A stretch of 21,360 bases of DNA, from the IMG/VR virus record IMGVR_UViG_3300031801_000031, positions 1-21,360 of that record; one strand, given 5' to 3'. Positions 11,476-21,291 of this stretch are shown here, one piece after another. A program made the translations under genes and the position numbers. The notes under the pieces are model-generated. The model did no database searches. It had not been told where the DNA came from and saw only the letters and a list, made by a program, of their open reading frames with translations. The stretch is from a virus. Numbering within the stretch: position 1 is the first letter of the stretch; each line of letters begins with the position of its first letter.

Positions 11476-12084
11476 ATGGCTGATAGTAAATATGATATTT
11501 GTAGTAAAGCATTAGTTTTAGTAGGTGCTAATACTATTTCAAGCTTTACTGAAAATACCACAGAATCTAAGGTAGCCAATCAATTATACGAATCAACACT
11601 AGAAAATCTCTTAACAAGATGCAGATGGAGATTTGCAAGTAAACAAGCCACATTAAGTAAGAAAACAGCCGATCCAACAGCAAGATACGACTCAGCTTAT
11701 TCATTACCAGCAGACGCATTTATTATGCACACCGTAACCGTAGGAGATAATATTATTAAATATGACCGTTACGGAGATGAAATCTTTACAAACACAACAT
11801 CAACTGATACAGTAGTTGCTGATTACACTTTCCAACCAAGCGAAAGTGATTTTCCTCCATACTTCAAACAGACGCTAGTTTTCGAGCTAGCGTCTTTGTT
11901 TGCAGGAGCTATCGCAAGGAACGATCAATTATCAGAAATGTATCATAAGAGAGCAATAGCACAGCAAGCGATTGCTAAATCTATTGATGCACAAGCACAA
12001 ACAACTAGGAAAGTAGATTTGAATCGATTTAGAAATGTTAGGAATGTAACTTCATTTAATAAGATCGATGCCAAATCTCCTTAA
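11476..12084 (+). CDS. Tail tubular protein A (T7 gp11-like)
   Basis: The 202-aa protein is the adaptor or gatekeeper that joins the portal to the tail nozzle. It shows the family's N-terminal pattern: MADSKYDICSKALVLVGANT, then ESKVANQLYESTLENLLTR and CRWRFASKQATL (about 1-57). The YSLPADAFIMHTV stretch and the PPYFKQTLVFELASLFAGAI helix (about 70-145) are also typical. T7 gp11 has 196 aa. The ATG at 11476 has no Shine-Dalgarno; the leader is A-rich with a second ATG five bases earlier in another frame. It is the first gene after the stable hairpin. Confidence 0.9.
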   Translation: MADSKYDICSKALVLVGANTISSFTENTTESKVANQLYESTLENLLTRCRWRFASKQATLSKKTADPTARYDSAYSLPADAFIMHTVTVGDNIIKYDRYGDEIFTNTTSTDTVVADYTFQPSESDFPPYFKQTLVFELASLFAGAIARNDQLSEMYHKRAIAQQAIAKSIDAQAQTTRKVDLNRFRNVRNVTSFNKIDAKSP

Positions 12085-12093
12085 TGAAATGCT

Positions 12094-14559
12094 ATGGCTA
12101 GACAAAGAATACATCAAGCAAGCTTTCTTCGAGGGGAACTTGATCCTACTATCATATCTCGTGTCGATGTTGCGGCTTACGCACAAGGTTTAAAAAAAGC
12201 TAGAAACGTCATTCCTTTAAACCAAGGTGGAGTTGAAAGAAGAGGAGGAACTCTTTTTAGAGCAGACCTAGGAGGACCAACTCGATTGGAAAGCTTTATC
12301 TTTAATTCTACTCAAGAATATATATTTGCTTTTCAAAATACTGTATTAAAAATTTATACAACAGCAGGAGTTTTAGCGGCAACTTTTACTTCTTGTCCTT
12401 GGCTTACATCAGAACTCTATGAATTAAATTTCACACAACAAGGAGATACAATGATTGTGGTTCACGAAAATATAGTACCACAAATCATTACAAGAATAGG
12501 ATCAACTTCTTTTACAAGAACTGCATTTGGATTTGAAACTAGCGTCAATGGCGAAAAGACTTATCAACCTTATTTTAAATTTGCTGACGATAGTATTACT
12601 TTAGATATTGATTCTACTACTAAAGGTGCGACAGGTGTTACTTGTACTACCTCTAGTGCTTATTGGATTTCAGGTTATGTAGGTATGGTTATTCGATACC
12701 ACGGAGCAGAATTAACAATTACAGGATATACTTCTTCAACTGTAGTAACTGCAACTTTAAATGATGATGTTGAAATGGAATTGGATGCTGATCCTTTTGC
12801 TACTCAACAAGGTTCAGGAGTTGTTAAAGTTACACAAGTAGGACACGGATTTTCTACAAGTGCATCAGTTACTATCTCAGGAGCTAATGATATTTTTGAT
12901 GCTGATGGAGATGGTTTAGCAACTGCTAATATTAATGGAACTTTTACTATTACAGTAGTGGATGACGATCATTGGGAATTTACCGCAGGTGGAAGTGATA
13001 CTGCTCTTGAATCAGTAGATGGTGGTGGAGTAAGAGTTGTTATTGTAGGACACCCTCCTACTAGAAATTGGGATGAACAAGTATTTTCTTCAGTTAATGG
13101 TTATCCAAAAACAGTTACATTCCACGAACAAAGATTATATTTTGGTGGAGTAACTGCATTACCTGATGGCATACAAGGAAGCAAGATTACAGACTTTTAT
13201 AATTTTGATGTAGGTACAGCCGCAGATGCAGATTCAATACAAATACAAATTGCCTCAGATCAAATTAACGAAATAAGACATTTAGTATCAGGAAAACTAT
13301 TACAGATTTTTTCAAGTACATCTGAGTTTTTTTTAAAACCACAAATAGGAAAACCTATTACACCAACCGATATTCAAATTATTAGACAATCGACTTTAGG
13401 ATGTCAGCTAAAAGCGATGCCTAGATTATTTGATGGTGCAACTATCTATATTCAAAATAATGGTAAGACTGTAAGAGAATATTTTTATAGTTCAGGAGCA
13501 GAAGAATTTACTTCTAACTCTATTAGCTTATTATCCAATCATTTAATTTCCAATCCACAAGACTCAGCAAAGATTACTTCAATGCCAAAACGTACAGAAC
13601 AATTTTATTTTCTTGTAAACGATGATGGAACAATGGGAATTTTTACTTCACAAAGAGCAGAAAAAATTGCAGGATGGATGTTATGGTCCACAGATGGAAT
13701 AATAGAATCCGTTGCTTGTACGACCAGTAATATTTATGTAAGTGTCAAGAGAACAATTAATAGCTCAGATGTTTATTATCTTGAACAATTTGCATCTACC
13801 TCTTTTGATCTGCCAACAGATATGACAGTTACTAAGACAATTTCCGCAAGCTATCAACCTCACGGAACACCTTTAGTAGATGGAACATTTAGTAGTACTA
13901 CTACATTTATTGGAGATGGTTTTACAAATGCTCCAAGTCAAGGAGAAACATTCCAGTTTGCAGGAACAGGTACGGTCTATACAATTCAAAGTGCTACTGC
14001 GACAGGTGGTAGTGGAGAATATACTATTGTTCTTAATGCTAGTACCTCACAATCTGATGGTGTTGCATTACAATTTGTAACTTCAAAAGTATTTTCAGGA
14101 TTAAATAGTTTACCTGATATGAGATTAAAAACAGTTTATCTTACTTCAGGATCAGCCGAGGGAAGTCCAGTTTACTATTATGGATCAGGAACAGTTGATA
14201 CTAATGGCGTAGTTAGTATTACTACAGCTACTTCATCAGCCGATATTGGTTTGAATTATGATATTACATTACATACTTTACCCATTGATGCTACAATTCA
14301 GAACGGACAATTAACAGGGTATCCTAGGAAAATTGCCAAAGCTGTTGTAGAACTATCTTCAACGTATAATATGAAAGTTAATACGAATGATGTCATTCTT
14401 ACAGATGTAACTTTGAATACATCAAGCGGATTAACAAGTTTTACAGGAAAGAAAGAAGTGTATTTTTTAGGATATAATTTAGAACCCAATTTAGAAATTA
14501 CTCAATCAGCACCAGTACCTATGAGATTACTGGGCTTAACAACGGAGGTATACTACTAA
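12094..14559 (+). CDS. Tail tubular protein B / nozzle (T7 gp12-like)
   Basis: At 821 aa it is close to T7 gp12 (794). It forms the tail nozzle. The N-terminus carries family hallmarks: QASFLRGELDPTIISRVDVA, then YAQGLKKARNVIPLNQGGVE and RRGGTLF (about 8-55). Further on are the YPKTVTFHEQRLYFGG block (about 337-352) and the PTDIQIIRQSTLGC and GATIYIQNNGKTVREYFYSS strands (about 427-472). Two threonine- and serine-rich beta segments appear inserted, at about 243-312 and 586-659. The C-terminus ends LLGLTTEVYY. The ATG lacks a Shine-Dalgarno and lies in a run of three closely spaced ATGs. The stop overlaps the next start. Confidence 0.92.
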   Translation: MARQRIHQASFLRGELDPTIISRVDVAAYAQGLKKARNVIPLNQGGVERRGGTLFRADLGGPTRLESFIFNSTQEYIFAFQNTVLKIYTTAGVLAATFTSCPWLTSELYELNFTQQGDTMIVVHENIVPQIITRIGSTSFTRTAFGFETSVNGEKTYQPYFKFADDSITLDIDSTTKGATGVTCTTSSAYWISGYVGMVIRYHGAELTITGYTSSTVVTATLNDDVEMELDADPFATQQGSGVVKVTQVGHGFSTSASVTISGANDIFDADGDGLATANINGTFTITVVDDDHWEFTAGGSDTALESVDGGGVRVVIVGHPPTRNWDEQVFSSVNGYPKTVTFHEQRLYFGGVTALPDGIQGSKITDFYNFDVGTAADADSIQIQIASDQINEIRHLVSGKLLQIFSSTSEFFLKPQIGKPITPTDIQIIRQSTLGCQLKAMPRLFDGATIYIQNNGKTVREYFYSSGAEEFTSNSISLLSNHLISNPQDSAKITSMPKRTEQFYFLVNDDGTMGIFTSQRAEKIAGWMLWSTDGIIESVACTTSNIYVSVKRTINSSDVYYLEQFASTSFDLPTDMTVTKTISASYQPHGTPLVDGTFSSTTTFIGDGFTNAPSQGETFQFAGTGTVYTIQSATATGGSGEYTIVLNASTSQSDGVALQFVTSKVFSGLNSLPDMRLKTVYLTSGSAEGSPVYYYGSGTVDTNGVVSITTATSSADIGLNYDITLHTLPIDATIQNGQLTGYPRKIAKAVVELSSTYNMKVNTNDVILTDVTLNTSSGLTSFTGKKEVYFLGYNLEPNLEITQSAPVPMRLLGLTTEVYY

Positions 14560-15095
14560 TGTGTGTCCCAGCAGTCTTTACAGCGATGGGAGCTTCAGCT
14601 TCAACTGCGGCAACTATGGCGGCAGTTTCACAAGTTGCCCTAATTGCTGGTGGAACAATGATGAGTATGAATGCTCAAAGAAAAGCTATGGCTTATCAGT
14701 CAATGCAGTATGAAACTCAACAAAAACAATATAAGGATCAAGCAGATTCAGAAGCATTAAGAACTTTAATGGATGAGAATGATAGAAAGAAAAAATATCT
14801 TACTCAGATTTCAAACAATAGAGCATTACTTTCAATTACAGGAACGACTGCGGATTCTGCTTCTTATCGTGCATTCTTTAAAGCAGGTAAAGCAGTAGTT
14901 AAAAGTGATTTAGAAAAAATTAAATTAATGGGAACTGAAAGAAGATTAGCGGCTTTATACGGAGTACAGCAAGCTGGATTAGCAAGTCAAGGTGTAAGAG
15001 CAGGTGGTAAAGCTGGATTAATTACTACAGGAGCTAGAGGATTAATGTCTGCTTATGGAGTTTCTAAAGAAATGGGCTGGTTTGGAATAGAATAA
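14559..15095 (+). CDS. Internal virion protein B-like (T7 gp14-like)
   Basis: The 178-aa protein starts with a small-residue hydrophobic segment (MCVPAVFTAMGASASTAATM, then AAVSQVALIAGGTMM, about 1-36). A glutamine- and lysine-rich helix follows (YQSMQYETQQKQYKDQADSE, about 47-66). Glycine- and alanine-rich C-terminal stretches (QQAGLASQGVRAGGKAGLIT) follow that. T7 gp14 has 196 aa, lies in the same position and inserts in the outer membrane after ejection; the membrane-seeking N-terminus here fits. A strong GGAGGT site lies nine bases upstream inside the nozzle gene, and the ATG overlaps its stop. Confidence 0.85.
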   Translation: MCVPAVFTAMGASASTAATMAAVSQVALIAGGTMMSMNAQRKAMAYQSMQYETQQKQYKDQADSEALRTLMDENDRKKKYLTQISNNRALLSITGTTADSASYRAFFKAGKAVVKSDLEKIKLMGTERRLAALYGVQQAGLASQGVRAGGKAGLITTGARGLMSAYGVSKEMGWFGIE

Positions 15096-17497
15096 TGGCA
15101 AAATTAAAACAATCAACAGCAGAAATAAAATATGTAGACCAGATTGGAGTTAATCAAGGTGCAGGTTTTAGCGTTGCGGCTAGAAGTCAAGTACAAGCGG
15201 CAAATCAATTTAATAATTTAGTCAGCCATTTTGCAGACTTTGGATTAAAAGAATTAAAAGACTTCGGTACGAAGATGGGAGAGGATGCGGCAGAAAACGC
15301 TAAGTTTACTGAAGTAGAAAGAGATTATACGAATCCCATTACAGGCGAAACTGAAAAACAATTTGTCCCTGATAAGATACCTGATGTTAGTATCGATCAA
15401 CCTACTTGGTTTAAGCCAACTGTATCAATGCAAAACGCATATGATAAAGATGTTTATATTAAATATAAAAAAGAAGTTGAGTCTTCAATACGAGCAATTA
15501 CATTAGAGGAAAGAGCAAAAGCAGTTGAGAATAAATCTAATCCTAGCGAGTTTAATGAAATTGTAAATGCAAGAATATCTCCACTCTTAGATAATTTAGA
15601 ACCTAAATTTTCTACAATAATGAAAACATATGCAGAAACACAAAGACAAACACATTGGTATCAGGTCCAAGATTCTTTTGTTAGACATAATGAGAAAGTT
15701 GCCAATGCTGAATATAATGCCACAGTACTTCAAGATGTTGCTGAAATTGAAGCGATGTATATTAATGGAGTACCTGATAAAGAAATTGAAATTAAAAGAA
15801 CAGAATTAAAAGACTATATTAAGAATTCTCAAGATGCTAAACGAATTAATGCTTTAGCAACAGGCGATAGAGTATTGGATGCTATGAATGATAGCAAAGC
15901 AGGAAATAAAATACTTCAATCTCTTATTCCATTAAATATGAAAGACTTGGCTATTTCAAAAAGATTAATTGTTTTAGAGGATTTGAATAGATATGAAATG
16001 CTTTTACAAGGTGGAGTAAAAGAGATTACACTTTCTACAGGCGAAAAGATTAATGGACCTGCACTTCTTAAAAAATTTAATAACAATCAATCTGCTATTA
16101 ATAATATGGAAACAAGAGTCAGTAAAATCATTACTGATTTTAATACTAATATTACCAAAGATACTAAACTAAATACAATGCTTTCATATACTCAAAACAA
16201 TATATTAAAATCACACACAGGTACTCCTGCATATTACGGTAATATGAGTGCAAGTAATGTATCTGAAATGTTAATGGAACCTAAAGTAATGGAATTACTA
16301 ATGTCAGAATATAATAAACTTCAAGGTGTTACACCTATTACAGATCATTTTCTTGCATATGAAGATTCAAACTTTGTTAAATACGTTTTAAGAACTACAA
16401 AACATTTACCGACTGTTATGACAGAAACAATCAAGAACGCATTTAAAGAAGATATGAATCAAACTGCATTAACTTCATTATATGATAGCAGTTTATTAAG
16501 AATGCTAACTCATTTTAATCAGACGCATATGAATACTGATGGCACAACTTCTGTACAAACTTTAGATTTATTAAAGTCTATTGGACTTGATGATAAACTG
16601 ATTGGTAAAATTAGAACAATGGAAAGTGCATTATCTGTAATGCCAATGGCTGAAGCTAGACAATTTACTATCGATTGGTTTGCTGATTTAGATAAAACAA
16701 AAGTAGGTAGTCTTTCTGAATTATTAAATAAACGTGGCAAGGTTACTATGACATCGGTTAATAAAAGAATTGATGAACAAATTGAATATAATCTTAAAAC
16801 AATGAAAGGTGTATGGGGATTTAGAAATGAAGTAATGTTTAGTAACCGTCTTCAAGACTTAGTAAGAGTTCAAGTACATAAAAATATTTTAGATGGTTCA
16901 GGATATATTAAAGATGATAATGATGTTGATCCTTATGTTAAGTCTGCTTTAGCTTTAGTAATGAATAATAAAACAAATTTTGGATTTGATAAACATACTT
17001 ATACTCCATTTATTAATCCTACAAATGAAGACTGGGATGATGCAGATAGATTTGTTTTATTGCCTGCTAAAAACTTTTATTCATTACCTGATGCAAAAGG
17101 AGAAATGTCAGTTGAGTGGATGAATCCTGAAATTATAAAGTTAGTTAAAGCATCACAAGAACACGAAAAAGGTTTTAGTTATAAATTTGGTAAAGATATA
17201 TTTCTACAACCAACAGATAGTTTTAGTATTCCTCCAAGATATAATCTTGTTTATTATAATACAACAGATGGACAAGCTACAATGCTATCTGATGATAATG
17301 GTTTTCATATTGTTTATGATCCCAATGTTACTTTTGAAAAATATAAAAATTTACTTGTGCAAAGTGAAGATTTTAAAATTAATATAGATAACGCTACACA
17401 AAATAGAATTCTTTTCTTAGATGATAATACAGAAACCGATTCAGGTTTAACTAAGAAAGAAGAAAGACTGATAGAAAATATTGGGAAAAAACTATAA
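15095..17497 (+). CDS. Internal virion protein C-like (T7 gp15-like)
   Basis: The 800-aa, mostly helical, charged protein lies between gp14-like and gp16-like genes and is similar in length to T7 gp15 (747 aa). In T7 this protein forms part of the internal core and the ejected periplasmic tube. Visible features are an N-terminal QIGVNQGAGFSVAARSQVQA stretch (about 16-35), long acidic/basic helices through the middle, and a C-terminal segment of mixed strands ending in a charged helix (LTKKEERLIENIGKKL). No lysozyme-like or protease motif was seen. Start and stop overlap the neighbours in TAATG. Assignment is by order, size and composition; residue-level similarity to gp15 could not be tested. 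Confidence 0.75.
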   Translation: MAKLKQSTAEIKYVDQIGVNQGAGFSVAARSQVQAANQFNNLVSHFADFGLKELKDFGTKMGEDAAENAKFTEVERDYTNPITGETEKQFVPDKIPDVSIDQPTWFKPTVSMQNAYDKDVYIKYKKEVESSIRAITLEERAKAVENKSNPSEFNEIVNARISPLLDNLEPKFSTIMKTYAETQRQTHWYQVQDSFVRHNEKVANAEYNATVLQDVAEIEAMYINGVPDKEIEIKRTELKDYIKNSQDAKRINALATGDRVLDAMNDSKAGNKILQSLIPLNMKDLAISKRLIVLEDLNRYEMLLQGGVKEITLSTGEKINGPALLKKFNNNQSAINNMETRVSKIITDFNTNITKDTKLNTMLSYTQNNILKSHTGTPAYYGNMSASNVSEMLMEPKVMELLMSEYNKLQGVTPITDHFLAYEDSNFVKYVLRTTKHLPTVMTETIKNAFKEDMNQTALTSLYDSSLLRMLTHFNQTHMNTDGTTSVQTLDLLKSIGLDDKLIGKIRTMESALSVMPMAEARQFTIDWFADLDKTKVGSLSELLNKRGKVTMTSVNKRIDEQIEYNLKTMKGVWGFRNEVMFSNRLQDLVRVQVHKNILDGSGYIKDDNDVDPYVKSALALVMNNKTNFGFDKHTYTPFINPTNEDWDDADRFVLLPAKNFYSLPDAKGEMSVEWMNPEIIKLVKASQEHEKGFSYKFGKDIFLQPTDSFSIPPRYNLVYYNTTDGQATMLSDDNGFHIVYDPNVTFEKYKNLLVQSEDFKINIDNATQNRILFLDDNTETDSGLTKKEERLIENIGKKL

Positions 17498-20400
17498 TGA
17501 CAGATATAGTTAATTTACTTGAAGAAGCACCTCAACCAACATTTACAGCAGAAGAAAAATCTAATCTTACAGTTTTAAAAGATACTCAGACTGCTTATGG
17601 TGGAACATTTGCTAATAGAATTAAACCATTAAGTTATGATGCAGGTTTTAAATCTGATGTGTCTGATGAATTTGCTCTTTCTTGGATGGGACAAGCGATT
17701 GAACAAACTCCATCACTATTTGAAATAGGATTATCTCCTATTGATTTTAATTATGATCCTTTTGATGTTGATAATTTAAAAGGATACGAAGAATTTGCAT
17801 TAGATTTTTCAGAAGTTAGAAATAAAGAACACCACGATTATTTAAAAGGACAAATTGATAAAAATAAATCAAGACGAGCAAGATTAAATGCAAGTCAAAG
17901 AGGAATGTCTGCGGCTCTTCTTGGAAATATTCTTGATCCAATTAACTTTGTACCTATTCCTTTAGTTAAAGGTGTAAGTGTTGGATATAAAGCTTTAAAA
18001 GGTGCGGCAATTTCAGGTGGATTAGTAGCCGCAACTGAACCTGTGCGTAGAGGTTTAGATTTAACTGCTACACGAGAAGAAACAATGGGGTACATCGGTG
18101 CCGCCGCTTTCTTTGGTGGTTTATTTGTAGGTGGAGTATCTATGTTTAGTAAAGGTATTCAAAAACATACAATCAAACCTAAAGGTGGCATTAATAAAAT
18201 GGCAGAAAAATATTTTAAAGCCCATTATAAAACTGAGGGTAAAGTAGATTGGGAAGCAACTGGATTTATTTATAAAGTCAAAGATGATTTATATGATGTT
18301 AAAGTTGTGCCTGATAGACCAACGAATGTCAAACTACATAACAGAACTAAGTTAGCTCATCTTGAAGTTAAAGGTCCAAATAAAAATAAATTAGTTGTTG
18401 ATACAGGAAGAATCAGAAGAATCTTTGATGCTGATTATCATATCTATTATGATATTAAAGGCGTTACTCCTATTCCAAGAGATAGATTTAAAACTCCTGA
18501 TGACTTCATTCAATTTGTAATGAAAAAAGAAATTAACAAAAGAATTTATTGGAAAAGAAAAAAGGGAGAATTATTACCTGACTATGAAAATAGAATCAAC
18601 TCTCGTACTTTAATGGAGTTAGAAGCAGATGCAGTTGCTAATAGAAGAACAGCTACTAATAAAGTATTAGAATCTTTAGCGGCATTTTCTAATTACGAAA
18701 AAGTAATGAGAGAATTTCCTGATCCTTATTATGCAAAAGAAATGCAAAGATTAACAGGAGATTATGGAACTGCACAAAGAGCCATAGCACAAGGAGTAGA
18801 ACCCGTAACATCAGCGATGATGCAGGCACATACAAGATGGGCTTCGCATTGGGTAAGACACAGATACGAACTAGATAATTTATTTGGTAAGTATAGAGGT
18901 ATAACTGGTAATCAAAAAAGAATATTAGGTATGAACTTAAAAGTTGGTGGCATTCGTGCTGTTGATGCGTGGGATAGTTTAACTCGAAGATTCTCTAATA
19001 AGAATACAGCCGATCCTGAATTAATGACTCATTCACAATTTATGGATAATGTTTCAGATGCAGTAATGGATAGTAAAATTTTTAATGATTCTTCAATTAA
19101 TCCAGTTGTTAAAGAGGGAGCAATAACAGTAAGAAAATTTTACAAAAGTTATGCTGATGATGCAACAGAACTTGGGATGTTTGAATCTCAAGGTAATTAT
19201 AAAAAATTACAAGATGCTAAATTAGCAAATATTGAAGAAGTAAAATCAAGATTAGCTAATAAAGCTTTAAGTGATATTCAAATTAAATATTATAATAAAC
19301 AATTACATCGAATGCAAAGTGAGTATCGAAATGTAAAAGCACAAGCCGATGATCTCGGTAAAGATATATCTCCTCCTTATACTCAACCTGAAGAATTTTT
19401 CCAAAGAGTATGGTTAAGAGATATGATGATGAATCGTAAAGATGAACTCATAGGAATTTTTATTAAATGGTTTACAGCACATCCTACGATTATTAAAAAA
19501 GGGAAAATAACACATTTATCTACTAATCCTACTGCAATTAAAAAAAGAGCAGAAGACGCTTTCCATACTATTCTTAATCTTGAAGCAAATTTTTTAGATG
19601 GCGATGGTATGGCAGGATGGGGTTTACTAAAAGTTAAAGATGCAAAAGGTAAAGTAGTACAGACACATTTTAAAGCTGGCGTTAGACCATTAATGTCAAG
19701 AAAAATAGATATTCCAAATAAATTAGTTAAAGATTTTATATCAACAGATATGCCACAGTTGATGCGTGATTATCATATGAGAATGTCAAATAGAATAGAA
19801 CTCGAAAGAGAATTTGGCGATGCTCATTTATCTAGTTTTTTAGATCAAACAGAAATGCGTTTAATTGACAAAGAACTTAAACAAGAATCAGATTGGAAAA
19901 GAATTACTAGAGTCTTGAATGCTTTTGAAGATGATAAAGATAAAATGTTAGGTACATTAAATATACAGGACCCAGCATCTTTTAATAAAAGAAGTGCATC
20001 TCTTCTAAAAGATTGGGCGAGTTTAGCATTTATGGGCAAAGTAGTAATGTCTGCTTTACCTGATAGTGCAAGACCAATAATGGTTAATGGATTCAAGAAA
20101 GTCTTTGGTGGACCAATGAGAACATTTTTTAGAGAAAGTGAAGTCTATGCAAAACAATTAGAGGACTTAACTTATTTAGCTCCAATTACAGAAACAGCCG
20201 CAAACTTAACAAGACAAAGATTTCAAATGGATGGAGGTTCTGTTGGATTAGGTAAAGGATTTTTAAACAGACAATTTGATAAAGGTGCTTTAATGATGAA
20301 CAAAGTACAAGGACCATTTTATTTTGCTAATTTATTAACTCCTTGGACACACGGTTGGAAAACTATTCAAGGTCTTACTTCTGCACATAGATTTATAGAA

Positions 20401-21288
20401 GATTCAGTAAAAGTAAGTGGAGGAACTGCAAGCAAATTTGATATTGATCGTTTAGCAAGTTACGGTATTTCAGAAAAAACAGCAGAATTAATTGCTAAGA
20501 TGCCTTGGGAAAAAAATGGTTCTCAATATGTTGCGAATGGTCAAATGTGGGCAAGTAAAGCAGGAGGAGAAACAGCAAGAAGAAAATACTCTCAAGCAAT
20601 TTGGGCTGATTATCAACGAACTATTATCACTCCTACTCACGCTGACACATTTAATATGATGCACGGAGTTTTAAGAGTTGATAATGAAATTAGCAGAAGT
20701 ATGCTAAGAAATCCTTTAGGAAGAATGTTAGGATATACAGATACTAAGTATGGTGGTAAAGTTAGTAATGCTTGGTTAGGTTTACCATTTCAATTCTTTT
20801 CTTGGGCGATTGCGGCAAATAGAAAATTATTAATTTCAGGATTACAAGGAAGAGAATTGGCTCCAATCTCAGGTGCATTGGCTATGGTTACTATGGGAAT
20901 CTTAGGAGATTATATGAAGAATCCTAGATACTGGTCGCAAAAGGATTGGGAAGAAAAATTAATTAGAGGAGTAGAATTATCAGGAGTACTTGCATTATTT
21001 GGAGATATGAATTTTATGCTTGAAACAATTTCAATGGGACAGTTAGGAGCAAGACCATCTGTAGGATTAGGAACAAGATTTGGCGATCCTGATATGACTG
21101 ATGTAATTGGAGAATTTACAGGAGCAGGACCAAGCATTCCTATAGATTTATTATATGCTTTTTTAGGAGATTCAAGTTTTAGTGAACGATCTGCAACTCT
21201 TAGAAGAATAATTCCATTGAATACTTTATGGTTATGGGATAGAAAGTTTAAAGACTTGTGGCAATTAGGAGAAGACAAACTTAGATAA
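17497..21288 (+). CDS. Internal virion protein D-like (T7 gp16-like), 1263 aa
   Basis: This is the largest gene, matching the position and size of T7 gp16 (1318 aa), which is ejected and spans the cell membrane during DNA entry. Residues about 137-218 form a hydrophobic, glycine-rich region (MSAALLGNILDPINFVPIPL, later GYIGAAAFFGGLFVGGVSMF) with possible membrane-active helices. A conserved-looking C-terminal region (about 1090-1150) has AWLGLPFQFFSWAIAANRKL and GALAMVTMGILGDYM, typical of gp16-like carboxy ends. The N-terminal soluble lytic transglycosylase domain that T7 gp16 has is not recognisable here. The rest is long charged helix. It ends three bases before the tail fibre start. Confidence 0.82.
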   Translation: MTDIVNLLEEAPQPTFTAEEKSNLTVLKDTQTAYGGTFANRIKPLSYDAGFKSDVSDEFALSWMGQAIEQTPSLFEIGLSPIDFNYDPFDVDNLKGYEEFALDFSEVRNKEHHDYLKGQIDKNKSRRARLNASQRGMSAALLGNILDPINFVPIPLVKGVSVGYKALKGAAISGGLVAATEPVRRGLDLTATREETMGYIGAAAFFGGLFVGGVSMFSKGIQKHTIKPKGGINKMAEKYFKAHYKTEGKVDWEATGFIYKVKDDLYDVKVVPDRPTNVKLHNRTKLAHLEVKGPNKNKLVVDTGRIRRIFDADYHIYYDIKGVTPIPRDRFKTPDDFIQFVMKKEINKRIYWKRKKGELLPDYENRINSRTLMELEADAVANRRTATNKVLESLAAFSNYEKVMREFPDPYYAKEMQRLTGDYGTAQRAIAQGVEPVTSAMMQAHTRWASHWVRHRYELDNLFGKYRGITGNQKRILGMNLKVGGIRAVDAWDSLTRRFSNKNTADPELMTHSQFMDNVSDAVMDSKIFNDSSINPVVKEGAITVRKFYKSYADDATELGMFESQGNYKKLQDAKLANIEEVKSRLANKALSDIQIKYYNKQLHRMQSEYRNVKAQADDLGKDISPPYTQPEEFFQRVWLRDMMMNRKDELIGIFIKWFTAHPTIIKKGKITHLSTNPTAIKKRAEDAFHTILNLEANFLDGDGMAGWGLLKVKDAKGKVVQTHFKAGVRPLMSRKIDIPNKLVKDFISTDMPQLMRDYHMRMSNRIELEREFGDAHLSSFLDQTEMRLIDKELKQESDWKRITRVLNAFEDDKDKMLGTLNIQDPASFNKRSASLLKDWASLAFMGKVVMSALPDSARPIMVNGFKKVFGGPMRTFFRESEVYAKQLEDLTYLAPITETAANLTRQRFQMDGGSVGLGKGFLNRQFDKGALMMNKVQGPFYFANLLTPWTHGWKTIQGLTSAHRFIEDSVKVSGGTASKFDIDRLASYGISEKTAELIAKMPWEKNGSQYVANGQMWASKAGGETARRKYSQAIWADYQRTIITPTHADTFNMMHGVLRVDNEISRSMLRNPLGRMLGYTDTKYGGKVSNAWLGLPFQFFSWAIAANRKLLISGLQGRELAPISGALAMVTMGILGDYMKNPRYWSQKDWEEKLIRGVELSGVLALFGDMNFMLETISMGQLGARPSVGLGTRFGDPDMTDVIGEFTGAGPSIPIDLLYAFLGDSSFSERSATLRRIIPLNTLWLWDRKFKDLWQLGEDKLR

Positions 21289-21291
21289 GAA

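Noticed and set aside
11270-11579. Minus-strand frames across the 80-aa gene and hairpin
   Set aside because: Antisense to two supported genes and crossing a strong hairpin.
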